In this document: positions 30,583 through 38,986 of the stretch, one piece after another
How positions within the stretch are numbered: the stretch's first letter is position 1
Layout of the letters: each line of letters begins with the position of its first letter
DNA from: Methylorubrum aminovorans
GTDB taxonomy: Bacteria; Pseudomonadota; Alphaproteobacteria; Rhizobiales; Beijerinckiaceae
Direction: 5' to 3'
NCBI RefSeq assembly: GCF_022179725.1
Contig: NZ_BPRC01000001.1
Location: 372,001 to 436,000 of the forward strand
DNA length: 64,000 bases
Program-made: the position numbers and the translations under genes
The notes under the pieces: model-generated
The model's input: only the letters and a program-made list of their open reading frames with translations
The model's database searches: none
Told to the model about the DNA's origin: nothing

Positions 30583-32022
30583 TCACAGGGACATCCCGCT
30601 GGAGGGCGCGGCCTGGACTGCCTCGTCCGCCGTGGGCGCATCGAGGGCAGGGGCCGCCTCGATGCGCGTGCCGCGCTCGAGCCGGCCCACGGTGCGAAAG
30701 GCGAGGGCGAGACCCGCCACCCCGAAGGCGATCGAGCCGATGCCGGTCCCGGCGATCACGCCCTCCGGTCCGTACCACGCCGCTCCCACGAGGGCGGGCG
30801 GGACCGTGCCCAGGGTCGCACGGCCCCAGTTCAACAGGGTCGAGAGGAAGGGGAAGCCGAGATTGTTGAACGAGGCGTTGGCCAGGAACAGCAGCCCGTT
30901 GAAGAACCAGACCGGTCCGCTCACGAGGCAGAAGAAGCCGAACAGCTCGGCCGCAACGCCGGTGAGTTCGAAGGCGCCGGCCAGCGGGGCCCGCGCCAGA
31001 GCCAGAAGCAGCCAGACGAAGACGACGTAGAGCGCCGTTACTCCCGCACCGACCTGGAGGACGCCCCGCATCCGGTCGAAGCGGCCGGCGCCCCAGTTCT
31101 GGCCCAGGATCGGACCGATCGAGCCGGACATCGCGAACAATCCGCAGAAGGCGACGGGCGCGAGGCGCTCGATCACCACGTTGCCGGCAATCGCCGGCGG
31201 TCCGAAGCCGGAGAGAGCGTGCGTGACGAAGGCGCTGGCGACGGAGGGAGCAAGGTTCGTGAGCACCGCCGGAAGGGCGATGCGGGTCACCAGCGGCAGA
31301 TCCCCGAGGATCGCATCGGGACGTGGGGCTTCGAGCAGTCGGTAGCGCCGGACGCCGGCCCAGCCGATGGCGATGAAGACGAGACGGGCCACGCAGACGG
31401 CGAGCGCGGCGCCGTCCACCCCGAGACCGAAGCCGAAGATCAGGAGTGGATCGACGAAGACAGTGACGATCGCGCCGCCCAGCGTCACGAACATCGCCTC
31501 CCGGGCCGCGCCGACCGCGCGCAGGAGCCCGGTGAACAGCATGCCCGGCCCGAGCAGGAGGTTCGACGGCAGGCTGATCCAGAGATAGCGCCGGGCGACG
31601 TCGTGGGTGTGGCCCTCCGCTCCGATGGCCGAGAGCAGCGGGTCGAGCACCGCGAGCAGGAAGGCGGCGAGCACGCCCGACGCGATCACGCCGTGGACCG
31701 TGACCGAGGTCGCGATGCGCCGCGCGCCGGCCGGGTCATGCGCGCCGATCGCCCGCGAGACCAGCGCGCCGGCAGCGATCATCACACCGATATTGATGGC
31801 GATGGCGAAGAACTGGACGATCGAGGCAAATCCGACCGCGGCCGTCAGCGCCGGATCGCCGAGCTTCGAGACGTAGAACAGCGACAGGAGGTCGACGGCG
31901 AAGATCGCCATCAGGCCGACCGAGCCGGTCGCGCTCATCACCACGACATGGCGCAGGATCGAGCCCGAGACGAAGCGCGCCCCGCCCTCGTCGCGTCCCG
32001 GCCCTTCGCCCCTGTCAGGCAT
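30583..32022 (-). CDS. MATE-family multidrug efflux transporter
   Basis: A 479-residue, 12-helix inner-membrane transporter of the MATE/DinF-like type, exporting cationic compounds in exchange for H+ or Na+. ILRHVVVMSATGSVGLMAIF opens TM1, and MSGSIGPILGQNWGAGRFDRM is the conserved loop starting the second half (usually xGPIIGQNxGAxxxxR). ATG 32022 overlaps the KefB-like stop by 8 bp, so translation is probably coupled; an ATG at 32034 lacks room for a ribosome site. Confidence 0.9.
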   Translation of the reverse strand: MPDRGEGPGRDEGGARFVSGSILRHVVVMSATGSVGLMAIFAVDLLSLFYVSKLGDPALTAAVGFASIVQFFAIAINIGVMIAAGALVSRAIGAHDPAGARRIATSVTVHGVIASGVLAAFLLAVLDPLLSAIGAEGHTHDVARRYLWISLPSNLLLGPGMLFTGLLRAVGAAREAMFVTLGGAIVTVFVDPLLIFGFGLGVDGAALAVCVARLVFIAIGWAGVRRYRLLEAPRPDAILGDLPLVTRIALPAVLTNLAPSVASAFVTHALSGFGPPAIAGNVVIERLAPVAFCGLFAMSGSIGPILGQNWGAGRFDRMRGVLQVGAGVTALYVVFVWLLLALARAPLAGAFELTGVAAELFGFFCLVSGPVWFFNGLLFLANASFNNLGFPFLSTLLNWGRATLGTVPPALVGAAWYGPEGVIAGTGIGSIAFGVAGLALAFRTVGRLERGTRIEAAPALDAPTADEAVQAAPSSGMSL

Positions 32023-33913
32023 TCGGCTCGGCATCCTCGGGTTCGAGCGCGCGGGCAGCGGATTCGTGCGGTTGCGGCTCGATCAGGCCGCGGGTCTCGG
32101 CGCTGAGCGCCCGCGAGGGGCTCTTCGGCGCGGTGAGAGGCTCGGGCCGCAATTCCGGCGTGCCGCGCAGCCAGCCCGACCCGTCCGGCATTGCACCGGC
32201 CTGCTGCAGCACGAGGCGGGCGACGTCGCGCTTGCGCACGTCCTCGACGCGGCGCGCGGCGGCTTCCGCCGACAGCCCCAGGCTCTCCAGGGTGGCGCGG
32301 CCGAAGCCGAGGGCGGACTCGACGGTCTCACGAAGCTGGAAATCGACGTCGCGGTTCATCAACTCGATGGCGTGCGTCCGGTCGTAGGCGCGCACATAGG
32401 TGCGCACGTTCGGGAATTCCTCGTGGACCATGTCGACGATCTTCAGCGCCGCCGGGGCGTCGTCGATGCAGATGCAGATCAGCTCCGCCTTGGCGAGGCC
32501 GGAGGCGCGCAGCACGTCGAGGCGGGTCCCGTCGCCGTAATAGATGCGGAAGCCGAAGCTCGTCGCGTTGCGGATCTGCTCGACGTCCTTGTCGATGACG
32601 GTGATATTGATGCCCTCCGCCAGAAGCACCTGCGCCAGAATCTGCCCGAAGCGGCCGAAGCCCACCACCAGCACGCGGGTATCGCCGGATTCCTGGGCCT
32701 CGCCGACATCGGAGGGCGGTTCGGCCTCCTTGGGGCGGCGGGCGATGAGCGCGTCGAGCCCCTTCGCGGCGATGGGACCGACCAGCATGGTGAGGGCGGC
32801 GAGCGCGACGCAGAAGCGGGTCACGTCCGAGGCGAGGATGTGCAGGTCGCCCGCCGCGGGCAGGATCACGAAGGCGAACTCACCGGCCGGCGCCAGCACC
32901 GCCGCGCCGCGAAGGGCGTCGAGCCAGGGCGAGCCGAACAGGCGGAACAGCGCGGCGACTAGCGCAATCTTTACCGCGATCGCCGCCATGGTCGCGGCGA
33001 GCAGCGCCAGCCAGTGGTTCGTGAGCAGGCCGCCGTCGATCGACATGCCGACGCTCATGAAGAACAGGCCGAGCAGCATGCCGCGGAACGGCTCGATGTC
33101 AGCTTCGAGCTGATGGCGGAAGTTCGATTCGGCGAGCATGACGCCGGCGAGGAAGGCGCCCATCGCCATGGAGAGGCCCGCCTTCTCCATCACCAGCGCC
33201 GTGCCGAGCACGACGAGGAGGGCGGCCGCCGTCATGACCTCGCGTCCACCCGCAGCCGCGAGAAGACGGAAGAACGGATTGAGGCCGTAGCGCCCGACGA
33301 GCACCACGCCCGCGACCGCCACCGCCGCGTGTCCGGTGGAGCGCAGGCCCTCGTCGACCCAGCCGTCCTTCGGCGTGGCGCCGGCCGAGGCCAGCAGCGG
33401 CAGCAGCGCCAGGATCGCCACCACCGAGATGTCCTGGAACAGGAGCACCGCGAAGGAGCGCCCGCCATAGGGTGAGCCGAGATCGCCGCGCTCTTCGAGC
33501 AGTTGGAGTGCCACCGCCGTCGCTGAGAGCGCGATGGCGATGCCGACGACACCCGCGGCCGCCGGCGTCAGGCCGTAGGCGAGGGCTGCTCCCGCGATGA
33601 CCAGCGAGCACAGCGCCAATTGGGCGGCGCCGAGCCCGAAGATGTCGCGCCGCATCGAGACGAGCCGCGAGATCTCGAGTTCGAGCCCGACGATGAACAG
33701 CAGCAGCACGACGCCGATCTCGGCGACGCTCGCCGCCGTCTCGGGCTCGGCGATCAGCGAGAAGCCCGCCGGGCCGATCACCACGCCCGCGACGAGGTAG
33801 CCGATCACCGCGCTCTGGCCGAGCAGGCGCACGAGCGGAACGCCGATCACCGCCGCCGACAGGAAGGTCAGCACCGGCGGCAGAAAGCTGGCATGGTCCG
33901 TGGCGCTCGCCAT
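32015..33913 (-). CDS. CPA2-family monovalent cation:proton antiporter, KefB-type
   Basis: A 632-residue protein with an N-terminal membrane antiporter domain of about 12-13 helices and a cytoplasmic TrkA-N (RCK) domain from about residue 412 (VLVVGFGRFGQILAQVLLAE, then VIDKD), the NAD(H)-binding part that gates KefB/KefC K+ efflux. AYGLTPAAAGVVGIAIALSAT matches the family core. The C-terminal 60 residues are a polar tail. It is co-transcribed with the MATE gene. The transported ion is probably K+ or Na+; glutathione gating is not certain. Confidence 0.93.
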   Translation of the reverse strand: MASATDHASFLPPVLTFLSAAVIGVPLVRLLGQSAVIGYLVAGVVIGPAGFSLIAEPETAASVAEIGVVLLLFIVGLELEISRLVSMRRDIFGLGAAQLALCSLVIAGAALAYGLTPAAAGVVGIAIALSATAVALQLLEERGDLGSPYGGRSFAVLLFQDISVVAILALLPLLASAGATPKDGWVDEGLRSTGHAAVAVAGVVLVGRYGLNPFFRLLAAAGGREVMTAAALLVVLGTALVMEKAGLSMAMGAFLAGVMLAESNFRHQLEADIEPFRGMLLGLFFMSVGMSIDGGLLTNHWLALLAATMAAIAVKIALVAALFRLFGSPWLDALRGAAVLAPAGEFAFVILPAAGDLHILASDVTRFCVALAALTMLVGPIAAKGLDALIARRPKEAEPPSDVGEAQESGDTRVLVVGFGRFGQILAQVLLAEGINITVIDKDVEQIRNATSFGFRIYYGDGTRLDVLRASGLAKAELICICIDDAPAALKIVDMVHEEFPNVRTYVRAYDRTHAIELMNRDVDFQLRETVESALGFGRATLESLGLSAEAAARRVEDVRKRDVARLVLQQAGAMPDGSGWLRGTPELRPEPLTAPKSPSRALSAETRGLIEPQPHESAARALEPEDAEPNA

Positions 33914-34244
33914 GAAAGCCCGTTGCCTCGCTTGATCCGGAAGGGGAAGGGCTTCCCCTTAGCCCGCTCGCCCCGCCATCGCGAGAGTCATTTGCGTGTC
34001 GTTCGTCACATGCCCTGCCAGCGCGAACGGCCTGCGAACGAGCCGAAAGCGGCCCGCATGTCGGCGGCTTCCACGGGCATGGTTGCCACAGGAGCGCGGA
34101 TGCAGGCCCCCTGGGTGGCGGGTGGGGGTCACGGATCGTGGCACCTGTGCTATGTAAAGGCGACGGACAGGCTCCAACCTGTCGCGGCTTTCGGGCTGGC
34201 CGCTGTTGACAGACCCGGCCACCCCTCTCCACATCCGCCGGATC
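33914..34244. other. Divergent promoter region of the KefB-like and ispH genes
   Basis: This 331 bp stretch has no gene, repeat or RNA motif that I can support. A TTG at 34206 is in frame with ispH but is rejected as its start. Confidence 0.5.
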
Positions 34245-35267
34245 ATGAGCGCTGACACCATCAATCTCACCGCCGACCCGAACAGGGTCCCGCAGCCGGC
34301 CGTGACAGGCGACAAGCCGCCTCTCGAGATCCTGCTGTGCGCCCCCCGCGGCTTCTGCGCCGGCGTGGTGCGCGCCATCGACGTGGTCGAGCGGGCGCTG
34401 GCGATCTACGGAGCGCCGGTCTACGTCCGCCACGAGATCGTCCACAACAAATACGTGGTCGAGACGCTGAAGCGGAAGGGCGCCGTGTTCGTGCGCGAAC
34501 TGGACGAGGTGCCCGATAGCGGCGCGCCCGTCATCTTCTCCGCCCACGGCGTCGCCAAGACGGTGCCGCAGAACGCCGACGCGCGCGGCCTCACCACCAT
34601 CGACGCCACCTGTCCGCTGGTGACCAAGGTCCACCGCGAGGCCGAGATCCACCACAAGCGCGGGCGCCACGTCCTGCTCGTCGGCCATTCCGGCCATCCC
34701 GAGGTCGTCGGTACCATGGGCCAATTGCCCAAGGGCTCGATCACCCTGGTCGAGGACATCGAGCAGATCGATGCGCTGAACCCGCCGGCCGAGCAGGCTC
34801 TGGCCTGGGTGACCCAGACGACCCTGTCGATCGACGACACCAAGCACATCGTCGAGGCGCTCAAGGCCAAGTTCCCGGCGATCCACGGTCCCCACAAGGA
34901 CGACATCTGCTACGCCACCACCAACCGCCAGGAAGCGGTCAAGGAAGTGGCGCCGCGGGTCGATGCGCTGATTGTGGTCGGTTCCTCCAATTCCTCGAAT
35001 TCGCAGCGCCTGCGCGAGGTCGCCGAGCGGGCCGGCTGCCCGATCACCCGGCTCGTCCTGCGGGCGGAAGAGATCGATTGGGATGCCTTCAAGGACATCC
35101 GCCGCCTCGGCCTCACCGCCGGCGCCTCGGCACCGGAGGTTCTGGTGGAGGAGATCATCGATGCCTTTGCCGCGCGCTTCGACGTGACGGTGGATCAGGT
35201 CTCGGTGACCGTTGAGGATATGTCCTTCCCGCTGCCGCGCGAGCTGCGCAGCGAGGCCGCCGAGTAG
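34245..35267 (+). CDS. ispH: 4-hydroxy-3-methylbut-2-enyl diphosphate reductase
   Basis: This 340-residue iron-sulfur enzyme makes IPP and DMAPP in the last step of the MEP isoprenoid pathway. The cluster cysteines appear in [25 protein letters not shown] and [24 protein letters not shown] and [13 protein letters not shown] hold substrate-binding histidines, and [15 protein letters not shown] is conserved. The ATG at 34245 gives a short extra N-terminus of about 35 residues. It is followed by a terminator. Confidence 0.97.
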   Translation: MSADTINLTADPNRVPQPAVTGDKPPLEILLCAPRGFCAGVVRAIDVVERALAIYGAPVYVRHEIVHNKYVVETLKRKGAVFVRELDEVPDSGAPVIFSAHGVAKTVPQNADARGLTTIDATCPLVTKVHREAEIHHKRGRHVLLVGHSGHPEVVGTMGQLPKGSITLVEDIEQIDALNPPAEQALAWVTQTTLSIDDTKHIVEALKAKFPAIHGPHKDDICYATTNRQEAVKEVAPRVDALIVVGSSNSSNSQRLREVAERAGCPITRLVLRAEEIDWDAFKDIRRLGLTAGASAPEVLVEEIIDAFAARFDVTVDQVSVTVEDMSFPLPRELRSEAAE

Positions 35268-35313
35268 GGCGGCGCTCTCGCTGGCACCTCGAGAGCCGGC
35301 CGAACGACCTCCA

Positions 35314-35340
35314 GGGGCGCCCATGGCGCCCCTTTCTCTT
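35314..35340 (+). terminator. Rho-independent terminator after ispH
   Basis: GGGGCGCC, loop CAT, GGCGCCCC, then TTTCTCTT. A perfect 8 bp stem, ending 24 bp before the thrB start, so it may also attenuate thrB expression. Confidence 0.8.
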
Positions 35341-35363
35341 GCGCGAACCCGGCAGCACTCCCC

Positions 35364-36329
35364 GTGGCGGTCTACACCGACGTATCCGACGAGGCGCTGC
35401 GCGCCTTCCTCACAGAGTACGACATCGGCGAATTGCTCTCCTGCAAGGGCATCGCCGAAGGCGTTGAGAACTCGAACTTCTTCCTGCACACGAGCACGGG
35501 CAACTACATCCTCACCCTCTACGAGAAGCGGGTGAGCGAGGCGGACCTGCCGTTCTTCATCAACCTGATGGGCCATCTGGCCCGCGCCGGCCTCGCTTGC
35601 CCGCAGCCGGTGCGCAACCGCGCCGGCACCGCGCTCGGGCGCCTCTGCGGTCGGCCAGCGGCCATCGTCACCTTCCTCGACGGCGTCTCCTTGAGCCGCC
35701 CGAATGCGGAGCATTGCCGGGCGCTCGGTTCCGCTCTGGCCGGGCTCCACGCCGCGGGCCGCAATTTCCCGATGGTGCGCGAGAACAACCTGTCGGTGGG
35801 GGCGTGGCGCCCGCTCTTCGCGCAGGCCGAGGCGCAGGCCGATACAGTGGCGCCGGGGCTCGCCGCCCGCACCCGCGCCGACCTCGATATTCTGGAGGCT
35901 TCCTGGCCGCAGAATCTGCCGGGCGGCGTCATCCACGCCGACCTCTTCACCGACAACGTCTTCTTCATCGGCGACGCGGTGTCGGGCCTGATCGACTTCT
36001 ATTTCGCCTGCACCGACGCCTTCGCCTACGATCTGGCGATCAGCCTCAACGCCTGGTGCTTCGACGCCGACGGCACCTTCCATCGCGAGAAGGCCGGGGC
36101 GCTGATCGCGGGCTACGATGCGGTGCGTGCGCTGGAGCCTGCGGAGATCGCGGCGCTACCGATCCTGGCCCGCGGCGCGGCTATGCGGTTCATGCTGACC
36201 CGCCTCGTGGACTGGCTCAACGTCCCGCCCGGCGCCCTGGTGCAGCCCAAGGACCCGCTGGAATACGACCGACGGCTGACCTTCCACCGCACCGCGACCG
36301 ATGCGCGGGATTACGGCTGGGAAGGGTAG
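35364..36329 (+). CDS. thrB: Homoserine kinase (ThrB, APH-like type)
   Basis: This 321-residue enzyme phosphorylates homoserine in threonine synthesis. It belongs to the aminoglycoside-phosphotransferase-like ThrB group, not the GHMP kinase. MAVYTDVSDEALRAFLTEYD and GIAEGVENSNFFLHTS form the N-lobe; VIHADLFTDNVFF contains the catalytic Asp, and VSGLIDFYFACTDAFAYDLA the metal Asp. The GTG start at 35364 fits the family N-terminus. The ispH-thrB order is common in Alphaproteobacteria. Confidence 0.95.
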   Translation: MAVYTDVSDEALRAFLTEYDIGELLSCKGIAEGVENSNFFLHTSTGNYILTLYEKRVSEADLPFFINLMGHLARAGLACPQPVRNRAGTALGRLCGRPAAIVTFLDGVSLSRPNAEHCRALGSALAGLHAAGRNFPMVRENNLSVGAWRPLFAQAEAQADTVAPGLAARTRADLDILEASWPQNLPGGVIHADLFTDNVFFIGDAVSGLIDFYFACTDAFAYDLAISLNAWCFDADGTFHREKAGALIAGYDAVRALEPAEIAALPILARGAAMRFMLTRLVDWLNVPPGALVQPKDPLEYDRRLTFHRTATDARDYGWEG

Positions 36330-36339
36330 GCCGACGCAG

Positions 36340-36368
36340 AGCCCTCTCCCGCAGAGGGGAGAGGGCTT
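36340..36368. repeat. CCCTCTCC/GGAGAGGG hairpin between convergent genes
   Basis: AGCCCTCTCC-CGCAGA-GGGGAGAGGGCT-type inverted repeat lying between the convergent thrB and peroxiredoxin genes. There is no T-run, but it may act as a bidirectional terminator. A related element is at 48951-48977. Confidence 0.6.
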
Positions 36369-36379
36369 ACGTTTCTCGC

Positions 36380-36862
36380 TCAGAGCACCTTCAGCAGCGC
36401 TTCGGCGCCCGACACCTCGGCCTTGGACGGCGTGTCCTCGACGTTGAGGATCCGCACGACGCCGTCATCGACCAGCATCGCGTAGCGCTGCGAGCGCGGG
36501 CCGAGGCCGAAGCCCGAACCGTCCATCTCCAGGCCGATCGCCTTGGCGAACTCGGCATTGCCGTCGGCCAGGAACTCGATGCCCTCGGCGCCGCTCTGCT
36601 GCTGCCACGCGTTGAGCACGAAGATGTCATTGACCGATGTCACGGCGATCGCATCGACGCCGCGGGCCAGGATCTCTTCGCGCTTGGCGACGAAGCCCGG
36701 CAGGTGGTTGCGGTGGCAGGCCGGTGTGAAGGCACCCGGCACGCCGACCAGCACGATGCGGCGCCCCTTGAACACGTCGTCGGTCGTCTTGGCCTGCGGA
36801 CCCTCCGGCCCGCTCACCCGGAAGGTGACCTGGGGCAGGTGATCGCCAACCTGAATCGTCAT
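36380..36862 (-). CDS. 1-Cys peroxiredoxin (Prx5 type)
   Basis: A 160-residue thiol peroxidase reducing hydroperoxides. VLVGVPGAFTPACHRNHLPG contains the peroxidatic Cys49 in the PGAFTPxC motif, and FVLNAWQQQ and FGLGPRSQRYAML are Prx5 features. Cys49 is the only cysteine, so it depends on an outside thiol such as glutaredoxin for reduction. The ATG at 36862 has GAGGAG about 8 bp upstream; the frame open before it is not used. It is divergent from the AlgH/YqgE gene. Confidence 0.94.
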   Translation of the reverse strand: MTIQVGDHLPQVTFRVSGPEGPQAKTTDDVFKGRRIVLVGVPGAFTPACHRNHLPGFVAKREEILARGVDAIAVTSVNDIFVLNAWQQQSGAEGIEFLADGNAEFAKAIGLEMDGSGFGLGPRSQRYAMLVDDGVVRILNVEDTPSKAEVSGAEALLKVL

Positions 36863-36986
36863 CCGAACACTCCTCGGCAAAAGTCACGAACCGTTAGACG
36901 CGCAGCAGGCACCTGTCGAGGCACCGACATCCCGCCCACGCGTTTGGCTTATGGATCAATGGCGGCCGCCGCATTAGCATAGCCCG

Positions 36987-37595
36987 ATGCAGAGACCCGA
37001 CCCCGCGCTCAAAGACCCGGCCTATCTCGACGGCCAGTTCCTCGTGGCCATGCCGGGGATCGGCGACGAGCGTTTCGCGCGCTCGGTGATCTATCTCTGC
37101 GCCCACTCGGCGGATGGGGCGATGGGCATCATCGTCAACAAGCCGGTCGCGGATCTGAACATGCCGGATCTGCTGATCCAGCTCGACATCGCCAGCGAGG
37201 CGGATGCGATCCGCCTGCGCGAGCGAGTCGGTCATATGCCGGTGCTGATGGGCGGTCCGGTCGATGCCAAGCGCGGCTTCGTGCTGCACACCGCCGACTT
37301 TCACATCGACCAATCGACCCTGCAGATCGACGAGGGTGTCTGCCTGACGGCGACGGTGGAGATCCTGCGCGCCATTGCCGACGGGCGCGGCCCCTCGAAC
37401 GCGGTGCTGGCGCTGGGCTATGCCGGCTGGCAGGCGGGCCAGCTCGAAAACGAGATTCTCGCGAACGGCTGGCTCAACTGCCCGGCCGATCCCGAGCTGA
37501 TCTTCGATCCGGGGCTCGGCACCAAGTACGATCAGGTTCTCAAGGCGATCGGGATCGATCCCGCCATGCTCTCGGCCGAGGCCGGGCGGGCCTGA
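36987..37595 (+). CDS. UPF0301 protein, YqgE/AlgH family
   Basis: A 202-residue soluble protein: [54 protein letters not shown] and [16 protein letters not shown] are the family signatures. AlgH in Pseudomonas affects alginate production; the biochemical role is unknown. A dispersed 34-bp repeat follows the gene. Confidence 0.95.
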   Translation: MQRPDPALKDPAYLDGQFLVAMPGIGDERFARSVIYLCAHSADGAMGIIVNKPVADLNMPDLLIQLDIASEADAIRLRERVGHMPVLMGGPVDAKRGFVLHTADFHIDQSTLQIDEGVCLTATVEILRAIADGRGPSNAVLALGYAGWQAGQLENEILANGWLNCPADPELIFDPGLGTKYDQVLKAIGIDPAMLSAEAGRA

Positions 37596-37609
37596 GGCGC
37601 GGGTTCGCC

Positions 37610-37643
37610 GTCATTGCGAGGCGAAGCCGTGGCAATCCAGAGC
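37610..37643. repeat. 34-bp dispersed intergenic repeat, copy 2
   Basis: It begins GTCATTGCGAGGCG and ends GCAATCCAGAGC, matching the element at 29464-29497. Such GTCATTGCGAG ... CAATCCAG elements are common intergenic repeats in Methylobacterium and Bradyrhizobium-like genomes (from memory). Confidence 0.6.
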
Positions 37644-37737
37644 GAGACCTTTCCCGCGCGATGGCGCGCCCTGGATCATGTCGCTGACGCTCGTGCCGAT
37701 CGGGAGGCGGGACCGAAGCGCTCAGCCGGAAACGGCC

Positions 37738-38802
37738 TCACACCCGCCCGTGCACGAGGTCGTGGATGAAACCGAGCTTCCTCACCACGGCCGGACCGAG
37801 CACGAAGGGGTAGAGGTCGCCCTCGCCCATGGCCCGGCTGACGCTGTTCATGGCGAAGACGAAGGGCAGCCACGCATCGATGATCTGCTCGATCGTATCG
37901 GCGCGGTAGGGATCGAAATCGACCCGCGCGGCGAGTTCGCCCTCGACGTCGGCCTTCGGCTTCACCTGCATGCCGAAGGCGCCCGCCATTTCCAGGGTAT
38001 CGACGATGTGCAGGTAATGCGCCCAGGTCTCCGCGAAGTCCTCCCAGGGATGGGTCGTGGCGTAGGCCGAGACGAAGGTTTCCTGCCAATTCGCGGGCGG
38101 ACCCTGATCGTAGTGGCGCTGGAGCGCAGCGCCGTAATCCTGCGAATCATCGCCGAACACCGCCCGGCACGGCTCCAGCTTGCCGGCGTCGCGCACGAGA
38201 ATGTCCCAGTAATGGTGGCCGACCTCGTGGCGAAAATGGCCGAGTAGCGTCCGGTAGGGCTCGCCCATGGCGGTCCGTCGCTTCTCGCGCTCGGCCGGGT
38301 CGGCCTCCACAAGGGCGATGGTGATGATGCCGTTCTCGTGGCCGGTCATGACCTTCGGGCCGCTGGCATCCGGCGGATCGGCCAGAAAATTGAAGATCAG
38401 GCCGTGCTCGGGGTCTTCGGCGCGGGTCTTCAGCGGCAGGTTCCAGCGCAGCAGGGTGTAGAACAGCCGGTGCTTGGCGTGCTCCATCTCTCGCCAGCGC
38501 TCCAGGTTCACCGGGTCGCTGACGTCCGGCACGATGCCGTTGTGGCGGCAAGCGAGGCAGAAGGCGTCGGTCGTGCCAGGCGGCACCATCCAGTTGCAGG
38601 TGTCGTGCGCGGCGTTGGTGCAGAGGAAGCTCGGAAGGTCGGGTGCTGCGAGCGGCGTCCAGGCGTTGTTGTCGCCAGCGGGCTCAAGCGCCGAGATGCG
38701 GTCGAGCTGCGGCAGGTAGGCCAGTCGGTGGCCGCAGCGCTCGCAGGAGCGATTCTCGAAATACAGGACGTTGTCGCAGGACTGGCAGCGAAAGAGTTTC
38801 AT
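37738..38802 (-). CDS. Zinc-ribbon, putative zinc-dependent peptidase
   Basis: A 354-residue protein. The N-terminus is a zinc ribbon (FRCQSCDNVLYFENRSC then ERCGH), and more cysteines occur at CTNAAHDTC and CLACRHNG. The catalytic region has RHEVGHHYWD (HExxH zincin motif), and DFAETWAHYLHIVDTLEMA lies after it with the third ligand helix. This fits the putative zinc-binding metallopeptidase family (PF15887-like). Its substrate and partner proteins are unknown to me. Confidence 0.85.
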   Translation of the reverse strand: MKLFRCQSCDNVLYFENRSCERCGHRLAYLPQLDRISALEPAGDNNAWTPLAAPDLPSFLCTNAAHDTCNWMVPPGTTDAFCLACRHNGIVPDVSDPVNLERWREMEHAKHRLFYTLLRWNLPLKTRAEDPEHGLIFNFLADPPDASGPKVMTGHENGIITIALVEADPAEREKRRTAMGEPYRTLLGHFRHEVGHHYWDILVRDAGKLEPCRAVFGDDSQDYGAALQRHYDQGPPANWQETFVSAYATTHPWEDFAETWAHYLHIVDTLEMAGAFGMQVKPKADVEGELAARVDFDPYRADTIEQIIDAWLPFVFAMNSVSRAMGEGDLYPFVLGPAVVRKLGFIHDLVHGRV

Positions 38803-38986
38803 CGGCTCACGGGAACGTTGACGCTCCGCTCCCGATCCAGCGTGGGCCGGATCCGGGGACGGGGTGCGCCGGGCACAAGGCTCGGAGGCAGCGGGGGTTC
38901 GCGGCCAACCAAGCCGCGAGTCCGCTCACCGTTCCGTGATCGATGCTGATTTTGTTCGGCTGTCTCCCGCCCGCGCGCCGACGGGG

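Noticed and set aside
34206..34244. TTG at 34206 as the ispH start
   Set aside because: It would add 13 residues that are not family-like, and the ATG at 34245 already gives more N-terminus than most IspH proteins.
33099..36083. Long open frame on the minus strand across ispH and thrB
   Set aside because: It runs antisense to ispH and thrB and overlaps the KefB-like gene in another frame; no domain and no ribosome site support it.
38803..38986. Possible tRNA gene between the zinc peptidase and alaS
   Set aside because: A GGGGGTTCGCGG stretch resembles a T-arm, but no acceptor, D or anticodon arms fold around it on either strand.
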